Origin: Candidatus Nitrosopelagicus brevis
GTDB lineage: Archaea > Thermoproteota > Nitrososphaeria > Nitrososphaerales > Nitrosopumilaceae
DNA: 64,000 bases
Direction of reading: 5' to 3'
Assembly (NCBI RefSeq): GCF_000812185.1
Contig: NZ_CP007026.1
Span: forward strand, 1,168,129 to 1,232,128
Shown here: one piece after another, positions 18,322-26,595 of the stretch
How the letters are laid out: every line of letters begins with the position of its first letter
Numbering within the stretch: position 1 is the stretch's first letter
Notes under the pieces: model-generated
Told to the model about the DNA's origin: nothing
Seen by the model: the letters and a program-made list of their open reading frames with translations, nothing else
Databases searched by the model: none
Program-made: the position numbers and the translations under genes

Positions 18322-18954
18322 CTAAAGAGGAAGTACTGCTTTCTTTTGTTCTTCTGTTAAAAGACGGAATCCATTTTTATCAACCAATGCTACGTTGATT
18401 CCGTCACCAGTTCCAATATTTCGTGTTATGGCTGCTTTGACTGCACGTAATGCAACAACTTTTGCATCTTCTAGTGTCAAGTCTTTGTTGTATTCTTCTT
18501 CTAACAGACCATATGCAACTGGAGAACCACTACCAGTTGTTACATAATTTTTATTTTCTACAGATCCAAACATGTCGATATTAAATAATGAAGGACCTTT
18601 TGCATCAACACCACCTACTAAGATGTCTGCAATGAATGGATAACCTCTATTTTGATGGAACATTAAAGAGGTTAGTCTTGCTAAGGAGTTAACTGGAATT
18701 GGTTCTTGGTTTTGAATTCTATGTAAATTTGCATGATAACGTAATACATCGACAATATTTTGTGCATCTGCTACACCACCTGCTAATGTAAGACCAACAT
18801 GTTGTTCAATTTTTTGAATTTTCATTGTATTATTATTTGCAATAAAATATCCTGCACTGGCTCTCATATCAGCACATAAGACAACACCGTCTGTAGCCTT
18901 GATACCTACAGTGGTTGTTCCGTGTAATATTTTTTCTTCTACATTGTTTGACAT
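18322..18954 (-). CDS. psmB: Proteasome subunit beta
   Basis: This is the catalytic subunit of the archaeal 20S proteasome. The 210-aa protein has a 12-residue propeptide ending in HG, so maturation exposes Thr13 (TTTVGIKATDG). The expected partners Asp29 (VVLCADMRAS) and Lys45 (NTMKIQKI) are present, and the later SGS motif is in TTGSGSPVAYG. It therefore looks active. It is the first gene of a unit with fttA. The ATG at 18954 is clear. Confidence 0.96.
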   Translation of the reverse strand: MSNNVEEKILHGTTTVGIKATDGVVLCADMRASAGYFIANNNTMKIQKIEQHVGLTLAGGVADAQNIVDVLRYHANLHRIQNQEPIPVNSLARLTSLMFHQNRGYPFIADILVGGVDAKGPSLFNIDMFGSVENKNYVTTGSGSPVAYGLLEEEYNKDLTLEDAKVVALRAVKAAITRNIGTGDGINVALVDKNGFRLLTEEQKKAVLPL

Positions 18955-19024
18955 AAGATAACCTCGTTTTGAGATAATATCAATGATATTAGACCCTTTT
19001 AAATAACTTTGTCATAAGAACGAA
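18955..19024. promoter_or_regulatory. Divergent promoter psmB / egsA
   Basis: The 70-bp gap contains the inverted repeat AATATCA-ATGATATT (about 18976-18990), possibly an operator or part of the psmB core promoter. The box CTTTTAAATAAC is centred near 19000, 25 bp before the GTG start of the G1P dehydrogenase gene. That spacing favours leaderless transcription of egsA. Confidence 0.45.
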
Positions 19025-20086
19025 GTGTTGAGCAAGAAGAGTGGAAAATCGCATACAATGGAACTCCCAAGACAGATCGTTGTCGGTGAAAAAAACATTG
19101 GACAAGTGGGAGAATTTTTACGATCACTTTCCAACCCAAAAAAAGTTTCAATAATTTCAGGAAAAAATGTAAAAAAGATAATTGGAAAAGAGATTGACGA
19201 ATCATTAAAAAATTCAAAGATAATGGCTGTATGGCATCTAGCAAAATCAAATCAAGTAAAGGAAACAGCTACGATTCAAAAAAAGGTAAAATCAACAAAA
19301 AGTGATATTATCATAGGTTTAGGAGGAGGACGTTCAGTAGATATTGCAAAATTATGTGCATTTAATCTGAAAAAACCATTTGTCAGTATACCTACCTCTG
19401 CCTCTCATGATGGAATTGCAAGCCCATTTGTTTCAGTAAGAGGGGATAAACCACACTCACTAGTAGCAACTGCACCACTTGGCGTGTTTGTAGATTTGGA
19501 CATAATCAAAAAGGCTCCTAGAAAATTACTTGCAAGTGGATGTGGAGATTTGATGGCAAAGGTAACTGCGGTTCATGATTGGGAGTTAGGTCGTGACAAA
19601 GTAGGGGAGTATTATGGAAGATATTCAGCAAATCTTGCTTCAATGAGTGCAGAAATACTAATTGAAAGTGCTGAGAATTTTTCAAAAAAGAACATAGATG
19701 TTAGAGTTATTGTTGAAGCATTAATCAGTGCAGGAGTTGCATCATGTATTGCTGGAAGCAGCAGGCCTTGTTCAGGTGCAGAGCATCTATTTTCACATGC
19801 AATTGATCATTTAGAATTTGGAATTGGATTACATGGAGAAAAATGTGGTATTGGTTCCATAATGATTGCAAAACTGCAAGGACAAAATTGGAAGGAGATT
19901 GTTAAGACACTAAAAAAATCTGGTGCACCAACAACAGCAAAAGAGATTGGATTAAAACCAAAAACATTAGCTAAAGCAATGGTCATAGCACAATCATTAC
20001 GACCTGAGAGATATACAATACTAAAAGAAGTTAAAATGACTGAGAAAGATGCATTAAAGCTTGCAAAAACTACAGGCGTTCTCTAA
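19025..20086 (+). CDS. egsA: sn-Glycerol-1-phosphate dehydrogenase (archaeal lipid backbone)
   Basis: This enzyme reduces dihydroxyacetone phosphate to G1P, fixing the archaeal stereochemistry of membrane lipids. The 353-aa protein has the nucleotide loop IGLGGGRSVDIAK and PTSASHDGIASPF. Zinc ligands are visible as Asp in GCGDLMAKV, His in LFSHAIDH and His in LHGEKCGIG. I chose GTG 19025 from the TATA spacing; an in-frame ATG at 19058 is possible. Together with GGGP synthase at 61131-61871 it covers the first two committed steps of archaeal lipid synthesis. Confidence 0.95.
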   Translation: MLSKKSGKSHTMELPRQIVVGEKNIGQVGEFLRSLSNPKKVSIISGKNVKKIIGKEIDESLKNSKIMAVWHLAKSNQVKETATIQKKVKSTKSDIIIGLGGGRSVDIAKLCAFNLKKPFVSIPTSASHDGIASPFVSVRGDKPHSLVATAPLGVFVDLDIIKKAPRKLLASGCGDLMAKVTAVHDWELGRDKVGEYYGRYSANLASMSAEILIESAENFSKKNIDVRVIVEALISAGVASCIAGSSRPCSGAEHLFSHAIDHLEFGIGLHGEKCGIGSIMIAKLQGQNWKEIVKTLKKSGAPTTAKEIGLKPKTLAKAMVIAQSLRPERYTILKEVKMTEKDALKLAKTTGVL

Positions 20087-20821
20087 TTACTTAGATTTTT
20101 TTTCAGCAGGTTTTGCTGGTTTTTCTTCTTTTTTGGCTGTTTTATTCTCGTATGATTCTACAAAGTTTACTTTAGTTAGGGCTGGAACAAATTTGAACAA
20201 GTCCATTTGAGTAAAGTGTTTGATTATTGCTAATCCATCTGCTCTGTAAATTTCTTCAGGTATTGTAATGTCTACTACACCACCAGTTTTTTTGAAATTA
20301 ATTTTATCATTTTCTACTGGCAGTCTTGATTTTAAAATTTCAGTTACTTTGTCGTCATCTGAATCAAGAGATTTTTTTATATCAACATCATATACGATTG
20401 TTTTTCCTGCAAATCTATGATTATAATCAATTTGAACTCTACCTGAACCAATAAAACGAATAATTCCTTTTTTGTTATCAATTTCAACAGTATCGCCTAC
20501 TGATACTTTTTCTGCATCTTCCCCAAGTTTTCTTAGAGGAATCATTCTAACTTTACCTTTATCTCTTGCACCAAATCCTTTCTCAGCTGAAACTTCAATT
20601 GTCTTTTTTTCACCTGCTTTTGTTTCAGGTAAAGCATCATCTAGTCCTTTGAGAACCCAAGCTTCTCCTACAGAAACTAATTTTGGCATATATTTTATGT
20701 TAGGATCATGGATGGAGTGTTTTTTTGCATCATCTTCATTTGTGGTTTCAAAAACTTCACCACTATCTTTGATCTTAGCGGTGTAGTCAAGTAAAATTAA
20801 TTGTCCTTTTTTGAATGTCAA
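20087..20821 (-). CDS. FKBP-type peptidyl-prolyl isomerase with IF domain (long archaeal type)
   Basis: The protein begins FKKGQLILLDYTAKIKDSGE with an FKBP core split by an insert-in-flap domain (VRMIPLRKL ... DTVEIDNKKG). Then come NHRFAGKTIVYDVDI and an extra C-terminal domain of about 90 residues, ending in a Lys/Glu/Pro-rich tail. This is the long (26-30 kDa) archaeal FKBP form, a cytoplasmic folding helper with chaperone and isomerase roles. Its stop abuts that of egsA with no gap. Confidence 0.92.
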   Translation of the reverse strand: MTFKKGQLILLDYTAKIKDSGEVFETTNEDDAKKHSIHDPNIKYMPKLVSVGEAWVLKGLDDALPETKAGEKKTIEVSAEKGFGARDKGKVRMIPLRKLGEDAEKVSVGDTVEIDNKKGIIRFIGSGRVQIDYNHRFAGKTIVYDVDIKKSLDSDDDKVTEILKSRLPVENDKINFKKTGGVVDITIPEEIYRADGLAIIKHFTQMDLFKFVPALTKVNFVESYENKTAKKEEKPAKPAEKKSK

Positions 20822-20852
20822 CGTAGTCGATTTTGAATTTCCTTATATTAAG

Positions 20853-22007
20853 TTAGAGCGACTCTAATGGCTTTAGTTTTTCTTCAGCAAGTTTTAGACC
20901 TGCTTGAGTGTCGGTATCGTATCCCATCATTGATAATGTTGATGCAATTCCAGATATGCATCTCATTACATGATAACGATCAACTTCACCCATACAACCA
21001 ACTCTGAAAACTTTGCCTTTTAGATTTCCAAATCCACCTGCAACTAGAATTCTAAATTTCTTTGCAAGTGTATCTCTGAAGATTTTATCTTCTAGTCCAT
21101 CTAGATAGTTTAATGCAATTACAACAGTAGAACGGGAGTTTTCGTCTGCAAATGGTGTTAATCCAATTGCAGATAGTCCAGAGTATAATGCATCTGAACA
21201 TATTCTATGTCTTTGAATTCTTTTTTCCATTCCTTCTTCAAGAATAATTCTCATTGCTTCTCTGTATGCGTATAGTACAGGTAATGCAGGAGTGAAAGGT
21301 GTATGTTTTGCTTCTTCATAATATTTGAAGTATCTTGGTAAATTGAAGTACATTGTGTTAGGTGGATTATCTTCCATGTATTTTCTAGTTCTACCATTAA
21401 TACAAATTGGTGAGATTCCTGGTGGACATGCAAATGCTTTTTGTGCACCAGTCATTGCAATGTCAATTCCCCATTTGTCCATGTGAAGTTCTTCACCACC
21501 GACAATAGATACACCATCTAAAACATAGTAAGAATCGTTTCTTGATGTTAGATCTTTAATTCTATCCAAATAATTAATCATAGTTCCAGTTGATGTTTCA
21601 TTCCATACACAATAGAATGCTTTAACATCTTTGTTGTTATCAAATGCTTCTTTTACTTGATCAAAAGTTGCATTAACACCTGGTTCAGTTTGAATTCTAA
21701 TTGCCTGACCGCCGGCCCATTCAATTTGTTGTGCTAAACGAGTACTAAATTCACCGTTAACAGGAATGATTACTTTGTCATCCTTTTTGACTAAATTTAC
21801 AACAGAGCATTCTGTTGCACCAGTACCAGAAGCAGATAGACAAACTGCATCTCCTTCTGTTTCAAATATTTTTTTTGTGTTATCTACACATTCTTCGTAT
21901 AGTTCAACAAAATCATCGCTTCTGTGGTTAATTGATGGAGTAACCATTGCACGTGTAACACGTTCTGGTACGTTTGTTGGACCAGGTAACATAACTAGAT
22001 ATTCCAA
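20853..22007 (-). CDS. Class V PLP aminotransferase (alanine/serine-glyoxylate type)
   Basis: The 384-aa protein opens LVMLPGPTNVPERV and has SASGTGATECSV, the Asp-containing YYVLDGVSIVGGEEL and the Schiff-base Lys in MTGAQKAFACPPG. C-terminal Arg (FRVGCMGEVDRYHV) completes the class V signature. It is closest to the serine-pyruvate/alanine-glyoxylate transaminase group, which may serve glycine and serine interconversion together with the glyA product. The exact amino donor cannot be stated. Confidence 0.9.
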   Translation of the reverse strand: MEYLVMLPGPTNVPERVTRAMVTPSINHRSDDFVELYEECVDNTKKIFETEGDAVCLSASGTGATECSVVNLVKKDDKVIIPVNGEFSTRLAQQIEWAGGQAIRIQTEPGVNATFDQVKEAFDNNKDVKAFYCVWNETSTGTMINYLDRIKDLTSRNDSYYVLDGVSIVGGEELHMDKWGIDIAMTGAQKAFACPPGISPICINGRTRKYMEDNPPNTMYFNLPRYFKYYEEAKHTPFTPALPVLYAYREAMRIILEEGMEKRIQRHRICSDALYSGLSAIGLTPFADENSRSTVVIALNYLDGLEDKIFRDTLAKKFRILVAGGFGNLKGKVFRVGCMGEVDRYHVMRCISGIASTLSMMGYDTDTQAGLKLAEEKLKPLESL

Positions 22008-22051
22008 ATTTAATTTCTCCTAAGCTTGACCTGTTTGAAGGTTATTTATAA

Positions 22052-22546
22052 TTAAAGATCTTCCAACCGTTTTTTTGCATCAATTTGTGTTAAAACTTCT
22101 ACAGTTCCCGAAGGGAGGAATTGTTTCCAATTTTGATCGGTTAGTATAAGATTTCGTATGTTAGTTCCAGACAAATCACTGCGGGATTTCAAATCTACAG
22201 CAATTATGGATTTTCCTCGTTTACCGTAAAGCTCATGTGTAAAGTCATCATTTGAAAAAACTACATCATATTGAGGAATTGTCTCATCAACAAGATGAGT
22301 CCACTTTGAATGGTCATCAACATCAGGAATGTAGTGTAGTGACACATTTTTTTCTATTTCACTATTCATAGATGACAAAATCATCTTTTTTCTTTCATCA
22401 GCGGTAAAGGGATTTCTTTTTTCGTGACTCTTGTTTGAACTTCCTATTCCAACATGAAGATGTTCAACTTTTGATAATGCAAATTTTATTGCCTCTAAAT
22501 GTCCCAAGTGAAATGGTTGAAATCTGCCTATTAGAAATCCAATCAT
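22052..22546 (-). CDS. Nicotinamide-nucleotide adenylyltransferase (archaeal NMNAT)
   Basis: The 164-aa protein has the nucleotidylyltransferase motif GRFQPFHLGHLEAI at residues 7-20 and the second signature DLSGTNIRNLI (normally ISGTxIR), as in archaeal NadM-type enzymes. It should make NAD+ from NMN and ATP. The size is normal. Its ATG overlaps the end of the preceding membrane-protein gene by 4 bp (ATGA), so the two are co-translated. Confidence 0.93.
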   Translation of the reverse strand: MIGFLIGRFQPFHLGHLEAIKFALSKVEHLHVGIGSSNKSHEKRNPFTADERKKMILSSMNSEIEKNVSLHYIPDVDDHSKWTHLVDETIPQYDVVFSNDDFTHELYGKRGKSIIAVDLKSRSDLSGTNIRNLILTDQNWKQFLPSGTVEVLTQIDAKKRLEDL

Positions 22547-23043
22547 AACTGTCCACCAGCATTGAGTACTGCTGCTAAGAACAAGATTATGATAGACAAG
22601 ACAACGGTTACCTCTCCTAGTATGATAATTTTTTTTCTTAATTTTTGTAATTGTTCTTGAGGCATTTCTTTAGCAATAATTTTGTCTTCAACATCTTTTC
22701 TGATTATTCTTACATGAACAGCATATAGAACTAACAAGGCTGCAACTAAGATCATTTTAATAATTAAAACATGACCATAACTGGTTTCATACAAGATATC
22801 AGATTTTTGTAACACAAGATGTGCCTGATACATTCCTGTTGCAATCAAAATGAATAACGCAGGTAAAGCAAGTTTGTTAAAACGTCTTCCAACTTGCACC
22901 ATCAATTGTATTCTTTCTTCAACAGGCATTGACATTTTTTTTAAAATTGGTGCAAATACTACACCTATGAATAAGGAACCACCAACCCATATTGCAGCAC
23001 TTGTAATGTGAATCCATGTTAGTAATGCTTGCTCTAATGCCAT
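22543..23043 (-). CDS. Four-helix membrane protein, CopD-like
   Basis: The 166-aa protein has four predicted membrane helices (near residues 8-30, 55-75, 85-108 and 140-162). The first helix contains TWIHITSAAIWVGGSLF, a His-x8-Trp-x-Gly pattern shared with CopD/DUF-type membrane proteins implicated in copper or haem handling. Copper matters to ammonia oxidisers, but nothing here proves copper transport. It is co-transcribed with NMNAT through an ATGA overlap. Confidence 0.7.
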   Translation of the reverse strand: MALEQALLTWIHITSAAIWVGGSLFIGVVFAPILKKMSMPVEERIQLMVQVGRRFNKLALPALFILIATGMYQAHLVLQKSDILYETSYGHVLIIKMILVAALLVLYAVHVRIIRKDVEDKIIAKEMPQEQLQKLRKKIIILGEVTVVLSIIILFLAAVLNAGGQL

Positions 23044-23113
23044 GACAATTGATGATTAGAACTCTATTTGACTCTTAACAAGGTTTTTTAGTATAAAATA
23101 AAAAAAATTATTA

Positions 23114-23608
23114 ATGAATCCACCAGGTCGTTCGATACTTGTTATTGCAATTGTTGCATTATTAGGAATGATGGGAGGAATTGTTTATTATGCAAGTTTG
23201 GATAATGACGATCTTTCTATGGCTACAATTGAATTACAATCTGTTGAACTAACAGATGTGAACAGTGTTGAGAGCCGTGCAACACTACAAGTTATATTTC
23301 TTGTAGCAAATCCAGGTGAAGTTACAGTTACTGTGCCAGTAATTACCTATCAGTTGTATGCTGATGGAAGTCAAATTGGTCAGGGAACATATTCAACAGA
23401 AGATGTGGCAATGCCAGGTCGTGCAGCATTTTATCCTGATGCAGAGATTCCATTAAAAAATAAATTAACTATTGTAATGTCAGATATTAACAAAACCGTT
23501 TATGACAAAATAATTAGTGGGCAAACAATTCAATATAGTGCAACAGGTATGATGACAGTAGAATCAGCATGGAGCATTGTTGAACTAGATTTTGATACTA
23601 GATCTTAA
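23114..23608 (+). CDS. Membrane-anchored extracytoplasmic beta-rich protein, unknown
   Basis: The 164-aa protein has one N-terminal membrane helix (ILVIAIVALLGMMGGIVYYA) followed by a domain of about 130 residues rich in beta strands facing outwards. A faint resemblance to LEA14/WHy-type domains (VIFLVANPGEVTVTVPVITY) is visible but not strong enough to name it. It is preceded by an A/T-rich promoter-like stretch and followed by tRNA-Val on the other strand. The function is not recognised. Confidence 0.75.
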   Translation: MNPPGRSILVIAIVALLGMMGGIVYYASLDNDDLSMATIELQSVELTDVNSVESRATLQVIFLVANPGEVTVTVPVITYQLYADGSQIGQGTYSTEDVAMPGRAAFYPDAEIPLKNKLTIVMSDINKTVYDKIISGQTIQYSATGMMTVESAWSIVELDFDTRS

Positions 23609-23623
23609 TTTTAAAATTTAGAG

Positions 23624-23698
23624 TGGGCCGGGAGAGATTTGAACTCTCGATCACTGCCGTGTCGAGGCAGTATCATAACCAAACTAGACCACCGGCCC
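23624..23698 (-). tRNA. tRNA-Val (anticodon GAC), with C at position 33
   Basis: Read on the minus strand, a complete cloverleaf is visible. The acceptor stem is GGGCCGG/CCGGCCC with discriminator A. The D-arm is GTCT/TGAT, the anticodon stem CTGCC/GGCAG, the loop TCGACAC, and the T-arm GAGAG-TTCAAAT-CTCTC. The anticodon GAC gives Val, decoding GUC and GUU. The 3' CCA is not encoded and there is no intron. Position 33, almost always U, is C here. A TATA-like element lies about 28 bp upstream (near 23726). Confidence 0.93.
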
Positions 23699-23763
23699 GT
23701 GAATTAAAAAATTTGAAAGAACATTATTAACGTTTAAGAGGTGATGTAAATGAGGCTAGAAAA

Positions 23764-24468
23764 TTGAACGACGAATTTACAGATGATGAAAAGGCAGGAT
23801 TTTACAAAGCAATCTACTCTAGAAGAGATGTTAGGTCACATTTTACACAAGAACCAATTAATGAAGAAACATTAACGAAAATCCTTCATGCTGCACATCA
23901 CGCACCATCTGTGGGATTCTCACAGCCATGGAACTTTATTTTGATAAAAGATATGAAAACAAAAGAAAAAGTCAAAGAATCTTTTCAAAAAGAACATGAG
24001 AAGGCATCAAAATTAGTTGAAGACCCAAAAAGATCTGAATATCTTTCTCTAAAGTTAGAAGGAATAATGGAATCAGACGTTAATGTTTGCGTTACATACG
24101 ATCCAACAAAATTTGGACCTTTCATTATTGGAACAACAAGTATTCCTGAAGCAGGAATTTACAGTGTTTGTGGTGCCATACAGAATTTGTGGTTGGCAGC
24201 AAGAGCAGAAAATATTGGTTTGGGGTGGGTCAGTATAGTATCTAATGATGTATTAAGAAAAGAATTGAACTTACCTGAACATATTGTACCTGTTGCATAT
24301 CTTTGTCTTGGACATGTAACAAATTTTGAAGCAAAGCCAGATTTAGAACGCTCAGGTTGGCTTCCAAGATTAGATCTAAAAGATGTCATTTATTTTGAAA
24401 AATGGGAACAAAAAGAAGACGAATCTTGGAATATAATTAAAAAAATGATTGAATCCAATCTCAAGTAA
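23764..24468 (+). CDS. bluB: BluB-like 5,6-dimethylbenzimidazole synthase
   Basis: BluB is a nitroreductase-fold flavoenzyme that cannibalises FMN to make the lower ligand of cobalamin. The 234-aa protein opens with YSRRDVRSHF (typical BluB start), then AAHHAPSVGFSQPWNFILI and CGAIQNLWLAARAENIGLGW. It therefore fits BluB better than generic nitroreductases. The start is TTG 23764 with a TATA-like CGTTTAAGAG about 28 bp upstream. Cobalamin genes cobJ and cbiE are elsewhere in the window, consistent with own cobamide production. Confidence 0.87.
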   Translation: MNDEFTDDEKAGFYKAIYSRRDVRSHFTQEPINEETLTKILHAAHHAPSVGFSQPWNFILIKDMKTKEKVKESFQKEHEKASKLVEDPKRSEYLSLKLEGIMESDVNVCVTYDPTKFGPFIIGTTSIPEAGIYSVCGAIQNLWLAARAENIGLGWVSIVSNDVLRKELNLPEHIVPVAYLCLGHVTNFEAKPDLERSGWLPRLDLKDVIYFEKWEQKEDESWNIIKKMIESNLK

Positions 24469-24498
24469 GCTTAAATTATTTCAAGTTATTTTTCTGCT

Positions 24499-24573
24499 GG
24501 GCTCGTGGCGCAGCATGGATAGCGCAGTAGCTTCCTAAGCTATAGGTCGAGGGATCGAAGCCCTTCGAGCCCG
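24499..24573 (+). tRNA. tRNA-Arg (anticodon CCT)
   Basis: The cloverleaf has acceptor GGGCTCG/CGAGCCC, D-arm GCGC/GCGC, anticodon stem GTAGC/GCTAT (one G-T pair), loop TTCCTAA and discriminator G. The anticodon CCT reads AGG. The T-loop is ATCGAAG, so position 54 is A rather than U. No intron and no CCA are encoded. A TATA-like GCTTAAATTATT is centred about 25 bp upstream, and a six-T run follows the 3' end. Confidence 0.95.
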
Positions 24574-24574
24574 C

Positions 24575-24580
24575 TTTTTT
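24575..24580 (+). terminator. T-run terminator of tRNA-Arg
   Basis: Six consecutive T residues begin two bases after the tRNA discriminator. This is the usual archaeal intrinsic signal and is compatible with termination of the tRNA transcript before the next gene. Confidence 0.5.
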
Positions 24581-24613
24581 ATTACTTAAATTATGTATGA
24601 ATGGGAGAAGAAC

Positions 24614-25141
24614 ATGAAGGTTGTAGTTTTATCGGGAAGTCCAAGAAAAAATGGGAATACACAGATCATGATGAAACATGTACTAGAATATGTAAATCAA
24701 AAAGACGTAGAGGTAAAATTTATCAATTTAGCCGAAGATGGTTTTGAATCTTTCAAAGGAGCTGCAAATGAGGTTAATTACAATGAAAAAACGTTACAGG
24801 CAGCCAAGGACATAACAGACGCAGATGTGTGGTTAGTAGGAATACCAGTTTACAATTCTATGTTTAGTGCAGCCTTGAAAAATATTTTTGAGTTCATAAA
24901 TTACAAAGAAACTGAAGGAAAAACAGCAGGATTGGCAATTGTTGCTGGAGGAACAATTAGCTTTGGAGATGTACAGACATTATTTACACAATTAATGTCA
25001 TATTTCAGAGTAATTACAAATCCTACCGTTGTCTATTCAACAGGAGAAGCAATTGAGGATGGAAAGATTTCAGATGATGAAGTGAAATCTAGATTAAATG
25101 AAATGGTAGATAAAACATTAGGAATAGCAAAAAAAGATTAG
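24614..25141 (+). CDS. NADPH-dependent FMN reductase family protein
   Basis: The 175-aa protein has a flavodoxin-like fold with the FMN phosphate loop VVLSGSPRKNGNT and the GIPVYNSMFSAALKNIFE helix typical of FMN/quinone reductases of the MsuE/SsuE/Lot6 type. I start at ATG 24614, where GGGAGAAG lies just upstream and a TATA-like box is about 28 bp away; an upstream ATG at 24593 would add seven residues. It should reduce flavin or quinones with NAD(P)H. Proximity to BluB, which needs reduced FMN, is suggestive only. Confidence 0.88.
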   Translation: MKVVVLSGSPRKNGNTQIMMKHVLEYVNQKDVEVKFINLAEDGFESFKGAANEVNYNEKTLQAAKDITDADVWLVGIPVYNSMFSAALKNIFEFINYKETEGKTAGLAIVAGGTISFGDVQTLFTQLMSYFRVITNPTVVYSTGEAIEDGKISDDEVKSRLNEMVDKTLGIAKKD

Positions 25142-25545
25142 ATTAGATTTTGACCTGTAATTTGGATTGATTTGAAGATTTTAACTTCATAGTTACCTTC
25201 GTAAACAGTAACTACATTATTTCCATCCAGATTTCTTGCACGAAATTTGTATTCGTATGTACCATCTTCATTTACATTTGTTTGTGCAAAATGAACTGGT
25301 TCATCATTTTGATAGATTTGAAGTATTACAGGATAACCTTCTGCATGATTTTCTACTGTACCCTCAATGAATCCCCATGGCATTGTGTTGTCAGAAGGAA
25401 TAGACATTGGTACAACTGTTTTTGTTAGTTGTACACCATCATTGGTAGATAGCACAGTTGTGTTAGAGTCTGCAAATGATGGTGACATTCCAATCATTGC
25501 AACTAAAACAAATAATCCGGCAAAAATTCCATATTTTGTCTTCAT
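25138..25545 (-). CDS. Secreted beta-rich protein, unknown
   Basis: The 135-aa protein has a clear signal peptide (IFAGLFVLVAMIGMSPSFA, cleavage expected before DSNT). A domain of about 110 residues follows, with alternating beta strands similar to carboxypeptidase-regulatory-like domains (VNEDGTYEYKFRARNLDG). There is no C-terminal anchor, so it is probably released or associates with the S-layer. It overlaps the convergent FMN reductase gene by 4 bp. The function is not recognised. Confidence 0.8.
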   Translation of the reverse strand: MKTKYGIFAGLFVLVAMIGMSPSFADSNTTVLSTNDGVQLTKTVVPMSIPSDNTMPWGFIEGTVENHAEGYPVILQIYQNDEPVHFAQTNVNEDGTYEYKFRARNLDGNNVVTVYEGNYEVKIFKSIQITGQNLI

Positions 25546-25594
25546 TAAAAAAAATATTGCATCAATAATATATTAAGATGACTGATAAATCATC

Positions 25595-25717
25595 ATGATG
25601 GAAATAGAACCAGAACAGAAATGTCTATGCGAATGTCACTTTGGTGGAGCAGAGAGCTGTCCTAGTTGTAAGAAGAACCATAATTTTGAATTCAAGTGTG
25701 AACACTGTAAAGAATAA
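25595..25717 (+). CDS. Small Cys-rich (zinc-binding) protein, 40 aa
   Basis: The start is ATGATG at 25595 or 25598. The 39-40-aa product contains CLCECHFGG, CPSC and CEHC, giving seven Cys in all, a likely zinc-ribbon-like metal site. It is bounded by a secreted-protein gene (opposite strand) and ends exactly where the convergent coiled-coil membrane-protein gene ends (25718). Short Cys-pair proteins like this recur in the window. No function can be assigned. Confidence 0.6.
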   Translation: MMEIEPEQKCLCECHFGGAESCPSCKKNHNFEFKCEHCKE

Positions 25718-26131
25718 TTATTTTTGTTGTGCTAACATCTTTAGATTATAAATTTCTGCACGAATTGTTTCAATTTCAACTTTGGTCTTTAGATTTTCAA
25801 TTTCGTTTTTTAGATGTGTAATTTCTTCATCTTTTGCATCATGTACATCAGAAAGATCTTTTTCTAATCCTAGTTTGTATGTGGTGATTTCTTTTTCTGT
25901 TAACTCATTGTTTTTTTTTTCGTCATGAGAATGATCGGCTCCATGATTGCGATCTGCTGCTAATTGAGCAATCCAAATGACGAACACCATGAACCACATG
26001 ATTGGTACAGCCATTGTGAAGATGAATGATAATGATGGTGCAAAGTCAACTAATGGAAAGTATAATCCAGTCAAAATAGCTGCCCATACGCCAGAAACAA
26101 GCGTAGCAAGATGGTTTTTCACATAACCCAT
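25718..26131 (-). CDS. Two-helix membrane protein with C-terminal coiled coil
   Basis: The 137-aa protein has two hydrophobic helices (about residues 8-30 and 37-60), a His/Asp-rich loop (RNHGADHSHDEKK) and a C-terminal coiled coil of about 65 residues (EKEITTYKLGLEKDLSDVHD onward). The His-rich loop could bind metal. No family is recognised. It is back to back with the small Cys protein at the 3' end. Confidence 0.75.
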   Translation of the reverse strand: MGYVKNHLATLVSGVWAAILTGLYFPLVDFAPSLSFIFTMAVPIMWFMVFVIWIAQLAADRNHGADHSHDEKKNNELTEKEITTYKLGLEKDLSDVHDAKDEEITHLKNEIENLKTKVEIETIRAEIYNLKMLAQQK

Positions 26132-26206
26132 TGTTCAACAAGAAAAATATCCAAAATATAACGTTAATGGTAGATTTTTAGAATTAGATCGATATAGAAA
26201 AGAGGA

Positions 26207-26443
26207 TTATTGCTCTGCAGTTGCTTCTACAGTAGCAGTTGATGTTTTAGTATCAGACTGTAAGATTTGGATTTTCTCTAATAGTTCGTTTCTCAAATCA
26301 CGAGCAACTCTTCTTACAGTTGGTCTTGGAACTCCTAATTCATCAACGACTTTAGTATAGATATCTTGTTTGTCTGTTACACCTTTATCGAGCAGAGAAT
26401 TGATTGCTGCTTTGATTACAGTGCTTTGATTAGTACGATTCAC
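26207..26443 (-). CDS. Small helix-turn-helix protein, 78 aa
   Basis: The likely product is a 78-aa protein opening NRTNQSTVIKAAINSLLDKG, with a helix-turn-helix (DELGVPRPTVRRVARDLRNE) at residues 32-51 and a Thr-rich tail. I chose the GTG at 26443 because a TATA box (26463-26473) sits exactly where the longer in-frame reading would be coding. With the GTG, TATA-to-start spacing is about 26 bp, a leaderless arrangement. It is probably a small DNA-binding regulator; targets are unknown. Confidence 0.78.
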   Translation of the reverse strand: MNRTNQSTVIKAAINSLLDKGVTDKQDIYTKVVDELGVPRPTVRRVARDLRNELLEKIQILQSDTKTSTATVEATAEQ

Positions 26444-26462
26444 AAGGATCGTGTAATACTGA

Positions 26463-26473
26463 TCTATATAAAA
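26463..26473 (-). promoter_or_regulatory. TATA box of the small HTH gene
   Basis: On the minus strand TTTATATAGAT lies 26 bp upstream of the GTG at 26443. It is a near-consensus archaeal TATA element, and it decides the start of the downstream gene. Confidence 0.6.
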
Positions 26474-26595
26474 TTTCAATTGTTAAAATTGTAGAAACGT
26501 CATTCGCAGCTTTATGAAAAAAAGTCATGAAATTATTACAATGATAAAAGGTTTTCATTGAAAAAATAATTAATGAACAAAAGGTTATTATGATA

